From assembly GCA_037951105.1 (NCBI GenBank), contig JBAMJV010003121.1, positions 310,001 to 374,000 on the forward strand: a stretch of DNA of 64,000 bases. Reading direction: 5' to 3'. Source of the DNA: Echinarachnius parma. Taxonomy: Eukaryota > Echinodermata > Echinoidea > Clypeasteroida > Echinarachniidae. The notes beneath the pieces are model-generated. The model was given only the letters and a program-made list of their open reading frames with translations. It was not told the origin of the DNA and did no database searches. Positions 43,080 to 56,600 of this stretch are shown in pieces. Each line of letters starts with the position of its first letter. Position 1 is the stretch's first letter. The translations under genes were made by a program, and so were the position numbers.

Positions 43080-44432
43080 GTAAGAAACAAGTATAAATTC
43101 CAGACAGAAACCGTTTTAACTCGTTCTCCTGACAGTTAGAGCCAGTCCCACAAGTGCAGTTCTGTGTAATGTGTGTTGTGAGTGGATCATGTGTTGTTGA
43201 TTACATTTAAAACGATCAACATATCATCATCATCATCATTATCTAGACAGGAGTGTAGGGTAGCCCTGTAGATCTCCCTCCAGCACAAATTGATTATGCA
43301 TGCGCAGCTTTAGCCATTTCAAAGTAAAATGTATACACCAATGACCAAGTTACGACTATGTTGATGAAAATGATGATGAATGATTGATGATGATGCATGA
43401 TTGATGTTTACTCATGCTGGTTGATGATGATGATTGATGAATGACAGATGATGTCTTTTGACATGTTTGATGATGATGATGATGATGATGACGACATTTT
43501 GCTTTGATAATCTAATGTAATTTTATTGATATATTTATTTCCACTCTTTTTAAAACGGTAACAAAACATTATACAAGTAACAAATATATAAACAAAATTA
43601 ATTTAAATATTGGATTGTATGTTGTACAATCAGTGCGTCAAAACAAAATACCAATTATTAAACAAATAATTACATTAATAAACACTATGACATTGATAGT
43701 ATGATAATAATGTTGATAACAATAATAAATAACAGTGAATATAATAATGATAATGATAATAATAAAACAAAACAAATTAATAATAACAAATTATTTTGAA
43801 ACGATGACAAAAGACTAAATAAGAGTAAAGACAACTATAATGATAAAATAATGTTTGTTATTTAAAAAACAATGACTTTGGTAATATTTGTTCAATTCCA
43901 TTAGAAGTTGCATTAATTAATGATTTCAATTTTCAAATATTGTTCTTTCTTCAATATAACAGTGCACCACATTCATTTTTGTTTCAAGTTGTCCTTTACT
44001 TTAGGGAACCAAAGTCTTACATTTTCAAATTTTGGGTGTCCTGAAAAAAGAAAGAATACAAAACAATTATTGTAAGGTAACCAACGTAAACATTTTATCT
44101 GTAAATGATTTCAATAAAACAATAAATTTGAGTCATTCTCAATTTGTACTTGTTTGCTTGTACAATTTACAAATTGCTGATCATGCATATTTACAAATTA
44201 TATTTATATATATTTTATAATCATATTTTGATGACCGAACATCAATTTTGTTGGTGGCCCGGGCCACTTCTAATGTTGAGCCTTGAATATCACAGGTACT
44301 AAGGAAAATCATGAGAATTGAATAAATTCAAATATAATGAAATAGATTAACCATATCCACCATGTGAATTTATATTTAAGTTGTTATTATAACAAAATAT
44401 CCTCTTGGCCTTTCTTAGTGAATCAATATTAG
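43080..44432. other. Probable intron, GAT microsatellite and AT-rich sequence
   Basis: (GAT)n and ATGATTGATGATG stretches at 43216-43245 and 43365-43495, then (AATAAT/ATGATA)-rich sequence to 43860. No exon seen. Confidence 0.5.
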
Positions 44433-44713
44433 GCAGGGCTCGACACTGGCACTTGCCCGCTTGCCCGGGGCAAGTCAAAATTGATGTCGGGCAAGTAAAA
44501 TTTCATAAATGGTCTAGTTTGCTTGCCCGATTGGGCAACTTTAATTTCTCTTCAACTACGAGAATAGAATGTAGTTCCTTACATGAAAATCAGATCTAGA
44601 AGTAAGCGGGCAAGTAAAATGTTTGTTTTGGCAAGTAAATATGAACATTTATGATTTTACTTGCCCGAACGGGCCAGTAGAGAAAAAAAGTTAGTGTGGA
44701 GGCTTGCATTAGG
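44433..44713 (+). repeat. GGGCAAGT repeat, copy 2
   Basis: Aligns throughout with 37771-38048: CTCGACACTGGCACTTGCCC, GTCGGGCAAGTAAAATTTCA, TTGCCCGATTGGGCAACT. Confidence 0.85.
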
Positions 44714-44830
44714 GGAAAACAATACAATCTATGTTTCAGGAGCTAAGTGTCCAACTCGCTTGCAGAACTTAGATTAGAACTCTTTAATTTATTGCGCAAA
44801 TTGAATCCTAGACTATGCAAATTTACAGCT

Positions 44831-44979
44831 GCCCCGTTTCATAAAATACTTGCAATTGTTGTAAGTGTCTTATTGTAACTATTAGGTCAACAGCCAATCA
44901 GCATTGAGCATTTCTGTTGCCATGGTAGTTACAATAATTGGACACTTACAACAATTGCAAGTGTTTTATGAAACGGGGC
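44831..44979. mobile_element. MITE with GCCCCGTTTCATAAAA arms
   Basis: Arms of about 55 bp (TTGCAATTGTTGTAAGTGTC) surround a 40-bp middle. Near-perfect palindrome. Confidence 0.9.
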
Positions 44980-45762
44980 ATGCTCTTCTATGATTTTTGG
45001 TGCTCTTGTTGGTATTTCACTATTTCAGTGACTAAATTGACCAGAGACCAGAGTCCACTTACATTTTGGTCACTGTTCATTAAAGGGGACCACCAGGCAC
45101 AGGACAACACATTATCATATGCTTTGGTACCGTTTTGTGATATCAAATAGATACCCAACATTTTGCAAAGGGTTGTGTGATTCATAAACAAAGCAATTGA
45201 TTTCCACCACTTACGGAACCACTGCTATCTCCTGGTTCCACACGAGCCAAGCATATGCGAATGCGCCAATGCTTTCACGCGTACGTCAATAGAATCCCGG
45301 ATGATTCGTTCGGTCTGCACAGAGCGCTCTGGCTCGGCACGCATGTAGTCTACGCAATTCAGACCGCATGCAGGTATGGTTGAGAATGGTGATGCGTTTT
45401 CCAATTATATATTTTTTTCTGAAAACATATTTGTTTGAACTTGTTGAAGGAATGGAATACTAAAGATGTTACCTTTCTATAATAAGAATATTATTTTTGG
45501 GTGGTGGTACCCTTTAAAGTACTAGCACTGGCCTGATAGCTGAGGGCCAGTCAAAATTGATGTCGGGCCATTTACATTTGTATTTAAGATTAAAATGTTA
45601 GTGCTCCAATCGGGCAATTAGATTTTCATTTCAGAGTAACAATTGCAGAAATCACTGTAGAATGAAACAAATGATAGTATTCTTCCATGACAAGCCGTGT
45701 CAATATCAATTTAACCCATCAGTGCCAAAGGCCCACATATTTGTGGTTTGGTAGTCCTACAC
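44980..45762. other. No gene seen
   Basis: Mixed sequence. 45535-45610 has a weak resemblance to the GGGCAAGT repeat (GGGCCAGTCAAAATTGATGT CGGGCCATT). Confidence 0.45.
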
Positions 45763-45766
45763 TTAA

Positions 45767-47415
45767 AGGGCAATGAAACCCAAGCAAAATGTTGCTTTCA
45801 TAGTCTTGAAGAGATTAAGAAGAATGATCTCTGAAAGTTAGAGCATAATCGGGTAAGAAACAAGAAAACTACGGCTCTTTAAAGATGTCCATTTATACCT
45901 ATGGGGAACTCAAATTGGCAACGCACTCTGATAAGTGTGTGGACAACTCCCCATATATGTGACCGGCTCTGTCACTTTGGGAAATTCATCGGGAATATCA
46001 AAATTGAGATTTTTAGTGTTTTGAATTCTCTAGGATTTCAGCTTTAAAATGATATACAACTTGATAAGTATGAGTTTCTTGAAGGCTAGAAAAACGCAAA
46101 TTAATAACATGGACCAGAGCCCCGTGAATTGTCAAACAACGGAGAAAATCGCTTCTAAAGTTTTGCATCCATTCAGAAAAGCATTCTCACACACCGAGCG
46201 AGAAGTTGAAAGGTTCGCTTTCACATTTCCGCTCGTAATCGATCAGCAAACGAAATAATGCATGCACAGTTATACTGTTATTCATCGGCCAATCAGCAAC
46301 GCTTTCGCCTGTATTACGTAATTGTACAAAGCCTCAGCCCTAAGTCTCAGTTGATCGACAAACTAGCCCATGTGCCGCCCTTTGATGTGCATGTATTACA
46401 ACCGCGGTGTATTATGTATGTAGGTACCGCCATAAACCACCGCATCATATTCACCGTACCGCCGCTGTACCACCGGTAGACAAAAGAAAAGCGCAGTTTG
46501 ATACCGTATGATATGGTACGCTGCACACGCACACTGCACACTTGCGTCATGCCCAGCGCGATTCAATGCGGTACCTACCCATAGAATTATAAACAAACCA
46601 ACCACTCGTTTACTATACAGTAAGTTAAATGCCGCGCACGCTTCCCGGAAATGTACAACACACGGACAATATAACTCTATTCAGGTTAGTCTGACCAATC
46701 ACTGTACAGCTACAGTGCTTTCCTCTTGCAGCTCGCTGCGGCGGTACGGTCGAATCACACATACATAGCTGGCGCGTTCGTTTCACAATCGATCATGATC
46801 AGCCAGCACGGATTGACTGAGTTTCTGGTCGAAACCGAAATGAAGGTTGCTTAGAAAAATCATTATTTACGGCATAACAAAATCGAATAAGGACCTGAAA
46901 TTTTCAGAGAATGTAGATGAAACATGTAAGTATCAAATCCCATAAAGTAAAACATTTCAGCCAAAGACAATATTTTATGATTTTGAGGCTCTAAGTACTA
47001 AAGACCAATCGCGACTTTATACCCATTCTCTGGGAGCCGGTCTCATATGTTTTGTACACAAATGTTCCCATTTTTACAGTTTTCTTCATAGTCACATTTT
47101 TCCATTCCCCCAACTCATGATAAGTTATGTATAAAAGCATTCTACAAAACATATGTTGAACTCGAACGAAGGGTAAACATACATTTTGAGAAAATTGAAC
47201 AAAACTGAAATTTTGTGTACAAAATGTATGGGGAGTTGTCCACAACTTTGCCAGAGTGCGTTGCCAATTTGAGTCACTCGAAGAGATACATGGCTCTTTT
47301 CAAAGAGCCATAGTTTTCTTATTTCTTGACCGATTGTGCTCAAATTTTCAGAGACTATTCATTATATTTAGTGTCTTATAGTGCATACAACAATTTGCCT
47401 GGATTTCATTGTCCT
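45767..47415. mobile_element. TTAA-flanked TIR element, family D, carrying a nested element
   Basis: TTAA at 45763-45766 and 47416-47419. Arms of about 190 bp (AGGGCAATGAAACCCAAGCA, CAAATTGGCAACGCACTCTG, GTGGACAACTCCCCATA) are inverted with about 80 per cent identity by eye. The centre is filled by 45955-47047. Confidence 0.8.
45955..47047. mobile_element. Nested element with TATGTGACCGGCTC ends
   Basis: Left TATGTGACCGGCTCTGTCAC and right GGGAGCCGGTCTCATATG are imperfect inverted ends. The inside includes CpG-bearing sequence (46370-46760) with inverted GGTACCGC / ACCGGTGG words. No transposase. Confidence 0.55.
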
Positions 47416-47522
47416 TTAAACAAGAAGAAGACTAGTTATTAAATGTGAAGTGTACAGGAAGTAAGAGCATAAATTCTTCTATTTTTAGAGCCCTATTTTG
47501 TTACTCTACCTGCTTTTCCACG

Positions 47523-49078
47523 GTAACTGACGTTACAATGTAGGATTTGTACAACTTTGTTTTCATTGTAGTTATGTAAATAAAGATACCTGGGGGTTAT
47601 TATTTGATACATGTATATAGTTGATGAGAGTGAAGAAATCAGTATAAATTTTTTCACCAAAACTGAATTTTTAATCGAACAGCGAGCAAAAATGTGTCGG
47701 TAACTGACGTTACGCAAAAAAGACATGCAAAATGATGGTCTTGAATCAAAGTGTAATATCTCATGTCCCAGACCTGCTAGAATAATGAGTTTGATGTGAC
47801 ATCATCCCTAGGTAACCAGGAACAGATTTACCAAATATGGAACAATTAGCACCATCTCCCTTTATGTTATGATAACTTTACTGAAGGCATGTCGGTAACT
47901 GACGTTACGTAACTGACGTTACGGTTACACTTCCCATAGACTTAACACATGAAAAATCATGTGTTGGAATCAGTTTGAAATATTTCAATTCCGTAACTTG
48001 TTAGAATGATTTTTGGGGTATGGATTAATACCTTGGTCCATCAAGAACATATACACAAATGAAAGGAGACCTTTGTCCATTTTCTTTTAATTCTGTGGAA
48101 AGTTTATTGTGAGCATGCTGGTAACTGACGTTACGGTAACTGACGTTACAATGCTTTGTCTATGGGGTTTACATGAAATTGATATTATCACTGTTTTTTG
48201 CACTGCATCAAGAATTATATCATACTAGTGAAATGTTAAATACTGATATCAACCTAGCAAAAGATCAAACAATGGGAACTCGGGACCTATGGGGCTAATT
48301 GTCGTTTTACATGTACTTTACCTATGGGTGGTAACTGACGTTACACATGTAAATTAGGTTTAGGTTGTAGAACAAATTTGTTGATTCCTCATGAATCATA
48401 CCATACTAGTCACATGTTTAATGTTAAATATATTAACTTTTAAGATTCAAAACAATGATTTATCAATAATTTGGAATGGATATGGGGTGTGGGGATCTAA
48501 GGGGTAAGCCCCTTTGCCTTTTCACGGAAATAAAGAGAGGATTTTGCCTTTTTTACTCCACTTTATTAACAAAAGCAGATAAATTAAGGGCTTTCCACCC
48601 TATTTGCACATACTGGGAGATAAAACTTACAGAGAAACAAATGAAAATTTGACTTAAAATGAGATTTTTATAATCCATGATTTTGGTAACTGACGTTACA
48701 TCCCCTCCATCATAATGTTTAGTCTTTTGAAAGAACTTCATACTGATTTACATGATAATAACTGGCTTAAACAACTTAGCAAGTGCCTCCTTAAGGTTTA
48801 TGAATCTATCCAATTATCATTGTTCCATTGGTAAATCATATGTTAGTTGTTACATTATGGTAATTGATGTTAAATTATGGTAACTGACGTTACATGGTAA
48901 CTGACGTTACACACTTTGAAGAGCCAATTTTTACCAATGGTATGTAGGCATCCCAATTTTTTTTTGTATTGATAGAAAGAGAGTTGGTCAAAGATAACAA
49001 ATCTCAAGTAGCATCCCATATATCAACTTCTTTGTGGAATAAATTGAAAAAATCCTTGTTTTTGGTAACTGACGTTAC
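47523..49078 (+). repeat. Array of 11 exact GTAACTGACGTTAC motifs, spacing about 190 bp
   Basis: Exact copies start at 47523, 47700, 47895, 47909, 48121, 48136, 48331, 48686, 48880, 48897 and 49065. Degenerate ones are at 48860 (GTAATTGATGTTAA) and 49089 (GTAACTGAGCTAA). Three are doubled with 0-3 bases between. Ten of the 11 are preceded by G. Between copies the DNA is mostly dissimilar, although CATACTAGT(G/C)A(A/C)ATGTT at 48222 and 48401 shows it was once a tandem array. GTAAC and GTTAC are inverted around TGAC; the motif contains a Myb-type TAACTG and a CRE half-site TGACGT. Confidence 0.9.
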
Positions 49079-49179
49079 ATCCATTATGGTAACTGAGCTA
49101 ATCAAGATTTTTGTCAAATTCAATAATCAAACCAGCAATTTTGTTCATACCATTTGGTAAAGTGTTATTCTGGTAACTC

Positions 49180-50125
49180 TGTTCATGTGAAAGTTTATCA
49201 ATTGAAGTAATGGTTTAGTAGATTTAGAGATAGCAAAATGTATGTGAATTTATCTTTCCCGTCACCATATTTTCTACTTTTATACTTTGATGGCCATTTT
49301 GAGAAAAAAAATGGACGTCATTGAAAAAAAAATTATTGTTCCTTAAACTTCAACTCATGTATTATTAAAAAATATGAGTTATTTGAACCAAACATCATTT
49401 TGAATTTTTGGCATCTATGTCCCATATGTCGTGGAATTGCCCTTAAGTTATTTTGTAATGATTTTTATTATTGCATAAATCACTATAATTTAGAAAAATC
49501 CTTAAATTGGCAACACATTGTAATATTTTAAAACCAGATATTGGCTTTCAAATTGGCAACTTTGCAGCAAAATCACTTCATATTTGTCTTAAATGGTCAT
49601 TACTTAATATTTTCCACCTATTTTTATGTCATTGATCGGTCAACAAAATTTAGGAGTTGCCATTTTGTAGAGGAAAACAATGATCAATTTTGCCTTAAAA
49701 TAGCTCTCGTCCTTGATGGGATTTCAAGCCATGTTATAGACAATTTAAATAACAATTATTATTATTATTTCTTCGACCGAAAAGAATAAATAAAAAATTG
49801 TCATGCAACTTTTGGCTAGGAAATATTTTGGGCAAAAATTATGAGAGCAAATTATTTTTACTTGGCCTGCTTGGCCACCAGCAAAAACTATTTTGTCCCT
49901 TTCACACAGATACAATGCAATTGAAAATGTATCTAGACATTTTAAAGAAATGTTATTCAAAATATCAGATTATTTGAGTAGTTACAAGAAAAACAAGGAG
50001 ACATGTCTCCCAGGATGACTGCTGAGGAGAACTGGAAAAAAGTTGCGCTTCTCATATAAATTACTAGATATTTTGACACTCGTTTACAAACTTATTATAA
50101 AAATCCAATGCAATGAATCATATCA
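49180..50125. other. Probable intron, no gene seen
   Basis: AT-rich. 49505-49740 shares an old repeat with 39045-39660. Confidence 0.45.
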
Positions 50126-50350
50126 TGGACATTTCTTCTAACTACACCGGTGCTCTGAACACTGATAATTATATTAGTTCAGATCTTTAGTCTAGCAATC
50201 TGGAGACCTGTTGATACCTGGTTGATACCTGTGGAAGCCCATTTCTCTTTGCACTTTCTTTGACAAAAAAAACCTCAGGACTGAAAAATCATGTTGAGCA
50301 AGGTCTGTCTAGCAATCCCGAGGTCTCGGATTCGATTCCCAACAAAGCCT
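50126..50350 (+). mobile_element. tRNA-derived SINE remnants
   Basis: GTCTAGCAATCCCGAGGTCT then GGATTCGATTCCC (50308-50341) is an anticodon-arm to T-arm segment with a box-B-like GATTCGATTCC. A second partial copy, TAGTCTAGCAATCTGGAG...GAAGCCCATTTCTCTTTG, is at 50190-50255. The closest match in the window is 59338-59411. Confidence 0.5.
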
Positions 50351-50505
50351 TTTTTAATTTGCCCATTTTCAATTATTTAAAATATTTCTAGTCAGTTTTC
50401 TTTAAAGTTTATGTTTGAATTTGTAAAAAATCCTGGTCAGTTTTCCTATATATGTTTTTCTTTATCATACATTTCTTTTATAAATTTTTTTTTTTCAATT
50501 TTCAG

Positions 50506-50688
50506 GAAAAACAGGAGATGGAGCAAATGGAGAAATGCCTGAGCAACCATGGCGTGTCTCCCATGGCAACCACGGAGGAGAAGCTTGGCGCTGTGTGGAG
50601 ACTGTACCAGCAAGCTGAAGATGACATCAAAGCTGGCTCCCAGAGCATGGAGGAGCTGCAGATGAAACAAGCAGAGGAAATGAAAGAG
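50506..50688 (+). CDS. Coiled-coil gene, exon b
   Basis: 61 codons, EKQEMEQMEKCLSNHG to MKQAEEMKE. Acceptor tttcag, donor gttaag (weaker than usual). Phase 0 on both sides. Confidence 0.75.
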
Positions 50689-53600
50689 GTTAAGATTTTC
50701 AATCTCATTTCTGTATAAATTTCATTTAAATTCATTTAACCTATTAAATCTGGATACCAAGTACTGAAATGTTAGGGTTGACCTTGTCTATGGCACTAAT
50801 ATTGTCTCTGATTTAGAAATTCACTGAACTACTTGTAACTTTAATTACATTAACATCTAATTGACCTTGACCTTGCCTGTCACTGACCTTGACCTTGCCT
50901 GTCACTGACCTTGACATTGACTTTGAGAAGCTGCCTCACAGAGCATGGATGGAAGAGCTGCAGATAAATAAAAAAAGAGGTATCACAATTATTATGGAAT
51001 GATTTACATATTTGATAATGGTCTTTAGATTCTAGATTTGATTTACCTACATGATAATGACATGGACTCTACATTATAAATGGACAAATACCTTAATACA
51101 GATGCCATATTGTTTTCCCATAACTGCAGGTTGAACTCTATGTGGAAAATATCAGGAAGTTATCTGAAGAGAGAGAGCTGCTCACCCAGGAGTTTGAAAC
51201 GGAAAACGAGGAACTGAAAGTTGAGAACCAGAGACTGAAACAAGAGACGGAGCTGACTAACAAAGAAATGCGGCAGTTACTCACACAGGTAAGAGAAGTA
51301 TGATGATGAAAATGATGACGATGATGTTGTTGTTGTTGAGGTTGTTGTTGTTGTAGATGATGATGGTGTGTTCATACTGAGAAAAAGAGAAACAAGGATG
51401 GAAAAGATTAGATTTAAAGATGATGTGTAAGGATGAAGAAGATGATGAATGATGAAAATGGTGGTGATTATGATGATGATGATGATGATGATATGATGAT
51501 GGTGGTGATGATGATGATAAAGAAGATTATGAATTTGAAATTGATGATGGTGAAGATGATGATGGGGGTAATAATGATCATGAGGGATGAACATGAAAAT
51601 GGTGTTGATTATAATGAAGGTGAAGATCATGCTGATACTGTTGATTTAAATATGTTCTGTATGAAAATGTTGATGATGAATGAGTCAATGAGACGATGAT
51701 GATGTTGATGGTCATCATTACCATCCTCACCACCATGATCATGGGATCCTAGATGTCCTAACTTCTCTCATTGGACTAAAATGACCTACGGTATGAATAT
51801 ATGTCATATAGTCATTACAACAAAATACATGAACATAAATAAATGTACATCTTGTCTGTTGCTCCAAATTGTATGTTCTAATATAAAGTGGGGAAAGGGA
51901 GAAATTGAGGGGGGGGGGGGGGGTGTATAGGAGAGAGAATGTGGGGGTTATAGATCACAGCCTCCTGCAAAGACTAGAACTTTAACTCATCTCATGTTTC
52001 TCTTCTAACCTTTCCCTTGACCCTTTCTACATGTGTGACAACCTATAGCAGCTGTGACGACTTATATTTCTGTATGCTCACTGTCTCAATGTCACATTAG
52101 AAATTACAAGTGACTTACTAGAACATCATGTAGTTACCCCATGGATTCATTATGGGAACCTGGTGTACCATGTATTAACTCTAGAAAATGTGAAATCTTG
52201 TAGGCAAGGGGTTAACCAAGCCTCCACACTAACTATTTTGTTCTACTTGCCCATTTGGGCAAGTAAAATCATGTATGTTCACATTTTACTTGCCCCGAAT
52301 AAAAAATGTACTTGCCCGAAAAACAAACAATGCTTAACAAAAGAAGAAATAGTCATCTAGTCATCCCTAACAATATTAGGGGTTCATGCATTTGGTTGCA
52401 AAGTCTTACATACAAAATTGTCTATAGACCTCTCTTCTCGAAGTCTTCCCTTTATTCTTACCCTTTTCCCTCTAAGATGAACAGAAATGTTAGTTGCCCA
52501 ATCGGGCAAGTAAACTAGACTATTTATGAAATTTTACTTGCCTGACATCAATTTTTACTTGCCCCGGGCAAGTGGGCAAGTGCTAGTTAACACAGAAAGC
52601 ATACATGTACACATACAGTTACATACAGTATGTACAATTTAATCACATCTATTTAAGTAAAATATATTCCCATATATATATGTATGCACAGAATATTGCG
52701 TGCATTGAGTTCACTAATGCATGTAAATTATATAATCTTGATGTAGAAAATATGGTTGGCAGGTAGCATTCACAAAATTATTGATTTTAATGAAATTGAA
52801 GCTCCTTGCATTTTTATTGATCTGTGAGGTAAAAACCCTTTTCCTTAGAATAAATTTATGTTCACTTGATCAAGCAAGATGGCATTAATTAACTTCAATT
52901 ATAATGATGTGTGTGTGTTTATGATCTGTATGTGTTTTGTATGCGTGTGGGTGTGTGTGTGTGTGTGTGTTTGTGTTGGTGTGTGTTAGTGAGTGTCCTT
53001 GTGTGTGTGTGTGAGTATGTGTAAGTTTGTGAATGTACATTAGTGTGTGTTTGTGTTTATGTTTGTGTGTGTGTATATGTATGTGTGTGTCTGTTTATGC
53101 ATGTATGTGTAATGTTTTTGTGTTTATAAGTGTGTGTGACTGTGTTCATTCGTGTGAACATTAGAGATTTTTTAGGATGTTTGTATAGTACATTATACAT
53201 TTATAACTGCATGCATTCATGTAACAATATTACTCAAAATCCAATCCCTGATGAAAATGTAATTGCATTATTTCTCGGGTGGTTGATTTTTGTAGAGCAA
53301 AGCTACGGTGTTACCATGGTAACCGTGGAATGACCAGAGTTCTTTTTTGTAGTGAGCATTGGTATACCTTAAGCAGAGGAAGAACTTTACAATGACACAG
53401 TTTTCCCTAGTGTGTGAGTTCATTCTTTGTATGCACAACTGTATGCAGCTCGTGTATGATCTGTGCTTTTTTTAAAATTGTGTGCGGGTATGGCACATAA
53501 CTACATTACAATATTCGATGATAATAATACAGACTTAGTCTCCACTTTTGCAAATTATATTTTTACCCCTTATATTATAACAGGTTTACCCATGGATCGT

Positions 53601-56600
53601 ATCTCTTAGTACTATCCATGGTTTACCTGATTGAGTGGGGAACATTTCTTATGCTCAATTCTGATCCCTTCAACAGGTGTACCCTTTTAAATGTTGCCCC
53701 TGATTGTTTAAAATGAGTATCATAGCACCTGCCTGACTTGATTATTATTGCCCATATATATCCTAACATGAACACTGCAATAATTCCTGCACATGAAGGA
53801 TTTTTACAACGATAACCATCATAGCTAGTTGCCTAATAGAAACCTGTATAGTACCGCAGGAAGAAATGTAAATTATTCTGAAATTTATTTGACAACAGAG
53901 CATTGATCAATGGTTTTTATGGTAGATTGCAAATTCCTCTCTCCCCCTGCTTGGTTTATAGTTATTCATCAAAAATGTCTTAATTTCCAATTTAAACTCT
54001 TATCCCCTACCAATTGATAATATTTATTTGACAACAGAGCATTGATCAGTGGTTTTTGTACTAGGTGCTGATACATACACCAGAGCTGCCAAGTCTCCCT
54101 GATTTCGCAGGAGACTCCTGGGCCTGAAAATAGACCAAGATATTACTGTGACATCTGATTTCATCCCATCTCCCTGTTTATTGACAGATTCTTGTCATTG
54201 GCCTAATCATTAGATTGTTGCATGATATGCATTTGATACATGTATCTCCCTGATTTCTCATGAAATTTCCCTAACTCTTCCTGATTGTTGAATTTCATTG
54301 TTGGTAGCTGTGCATACACGTAGCCTCTATGATTAATGACCATAACCATCAAATTTGAACTGTGTATGTATGCGGTAACCTGGCAACCATGTGAACAGTC
54401 TATCAGCTCCATTCATATCGCTGTACAGACAGTATCAATGTGGGGATCTCTCATTCATAAAAATACTTGGTACCGATGAGATGATGAATCATCGCTCTGT
54501 TATGAATATGATAGAATACAACCAGGAACTGGGAATTCTATAGCAATTCATTTAGCTTCCCTGAATATTCCCTAGTGTGTGAGTTCATTCTTTGTATGCA
54601 CAACTGTATGCAGCTCGTGTATGATCTGTGCTTTTTTTTAAATTGTGTGCGGGTATGGCACATAACTACATTACATTATTTGATGATAATAATACAGTAC
54701 TAGTCTCCACTTTTTGCAAATTATATTTTACCCCTTATATTATAACAGGTTTACCCATGGATCCTATCTCTTAGTACTATCCATGGTTTACCTGATTAAG
54801 TGGGGGAAATTTCTTATGCTCATATCTGATCCCTTCTATAGGTGTACCCTTTTAAAAGTTGCCCCCACAGACTATCTGTAATGATTGTTTAAAATGAGTA
54901 TCATAGCACCTGCCTTACTTGATTATTATTGCCCATATCCTAAGATGTAGACTGTGCAATAATTCCTGCACATGAAGGATTTTTACAACGATAACCATCA
55001 TAGCTCTGTATAATGCCTAATAGAAACCTGTATTAGTACCGCAGGAAGAAATGTAAATTATTCTGACATTTATTTGACAACAGAGCATTGATCAGTGGTT
55101 TTTATGGTAGTTGCAAATTCCTCTCTCCCCCTGCTTGGTTTATAGTTATTCAACAAAAATGTCTTAATTTCCAATAATCTCTTGTCCCCTACCAATTGAT
55201 AATATTTATTTGAGAACAGAGCATTGATCAGTGGTTTTTGTACTAGGTGCTGATACATACTGTACACCAGAGCTGCCAAGTCTCCCTGATTTCGCAGGAG
55301 ACTCCTGGGCCTGAAAATAGACCAAGATATTACTGTGACATCTGATTTCATCCCATCTCCCTGTTTATTGACAGATTCTTGTCATTGGCCTAATCATTAG
55401 ATTGTTGCATGATATGCATTTGATACATGTATCTCCCTGATTTCTCATGAAATTTCCCTAACTCTTCCTGATTGTTGAATTTCATTGTTGGTAGCTGTGC
55501 ATACACGTAGCCTCTATGATTAATGACCATAACCATCAAATTTGAACTGTGTATGTATGCGGTAACCTGGCAACCATGTGAACAGTCTATCAGCTCCATT
55601 CATATCGCTGTACAGACAGTATCAATGTGGGGATCTCTCATTCATAAAAATACTTGGTACCGATGATGAGATGATGAATCATCGCTCTGTTATGAATATG
55701 ATAGAATACAACCAGGAACTGGGAATTCTATAGCAATTCATTTAGCTTCCCTGAATATGAATGCGCTTGGCTCCGCATGAGATGTAGTGTGCACATAATT
55801 GGTCATTCCAGAAGAGGTTTTGATTAAAAAGTACAACAATCTCCTTTTATCATCCACAATTCTAGAAAGCCGGAAGCCCCCCCCCCCCCAGTTTTTTTCC
55901 CATAGAGCCCGCCTATATTTCATAGATTAGAATGTAAAACAAATTCAGAATAGTAGCCTCCAAAATAAATCATTCCAGAAGAGGTTTTGATTATAAATAG
56001 TAGAACAGCCATTGTTTATCATCCAATATGCTAGAAAGCCGGAAGGCCCCCCCCCCCCCCCCCTCCATTAAAAAAATTACATTAGAATGTAAAACAAATT
56101 CAGTATATTTTTAAGTGAAAGCAATTATTAAGCTAGAAAAGTTGCCTACAAAATACACATTTTGTAGGTATTTTGTAGTTGGTCCTTGGAAATACATGTA
56201 TCGAACTAATTGGATTAGATCCTAATCTAATTATAATTGTATTTTATTTTATAGGAGGGTTTCAATGATCTTACAAAGGGAACCGTTAGTGAAGCACTTG
56301 CCTTTATGTATGTTCTAGTTCAGTGGACAGTGTACGTGTAGCTATCAGACAATATTGATCATTTAGAGATTGAGTGGAGAAAATCAATAATTCAAGTTTT
56401 TAAAATGTGTGTTACTAAATATACTATAATAATGTTTACAGAATAAATATAGTATTATTTGTATTTTACAGGAGGGTTTTGATGATCTCGCAAAGGGGAC
56501 TGTCAGTGAAGCACTCGCCTATTTTCTGGTTGAGCGAACGCAGCTATCAGACAAGGTTGATCGTTTGGAGGCCGAGAGGAGGAAATCACCCATGATGAAT

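Noticed and set aside
51433-51699. Acidic D/M-rich open frame
   Set aside because: (GAT)n microsatellite translation in an intron.
54203-55599. Identical 69-codon minus-strand frames in two places
   Set aside because: Identity is explained by the 1.18-kb tandem duplication of intron DNA; no other coding evidence.
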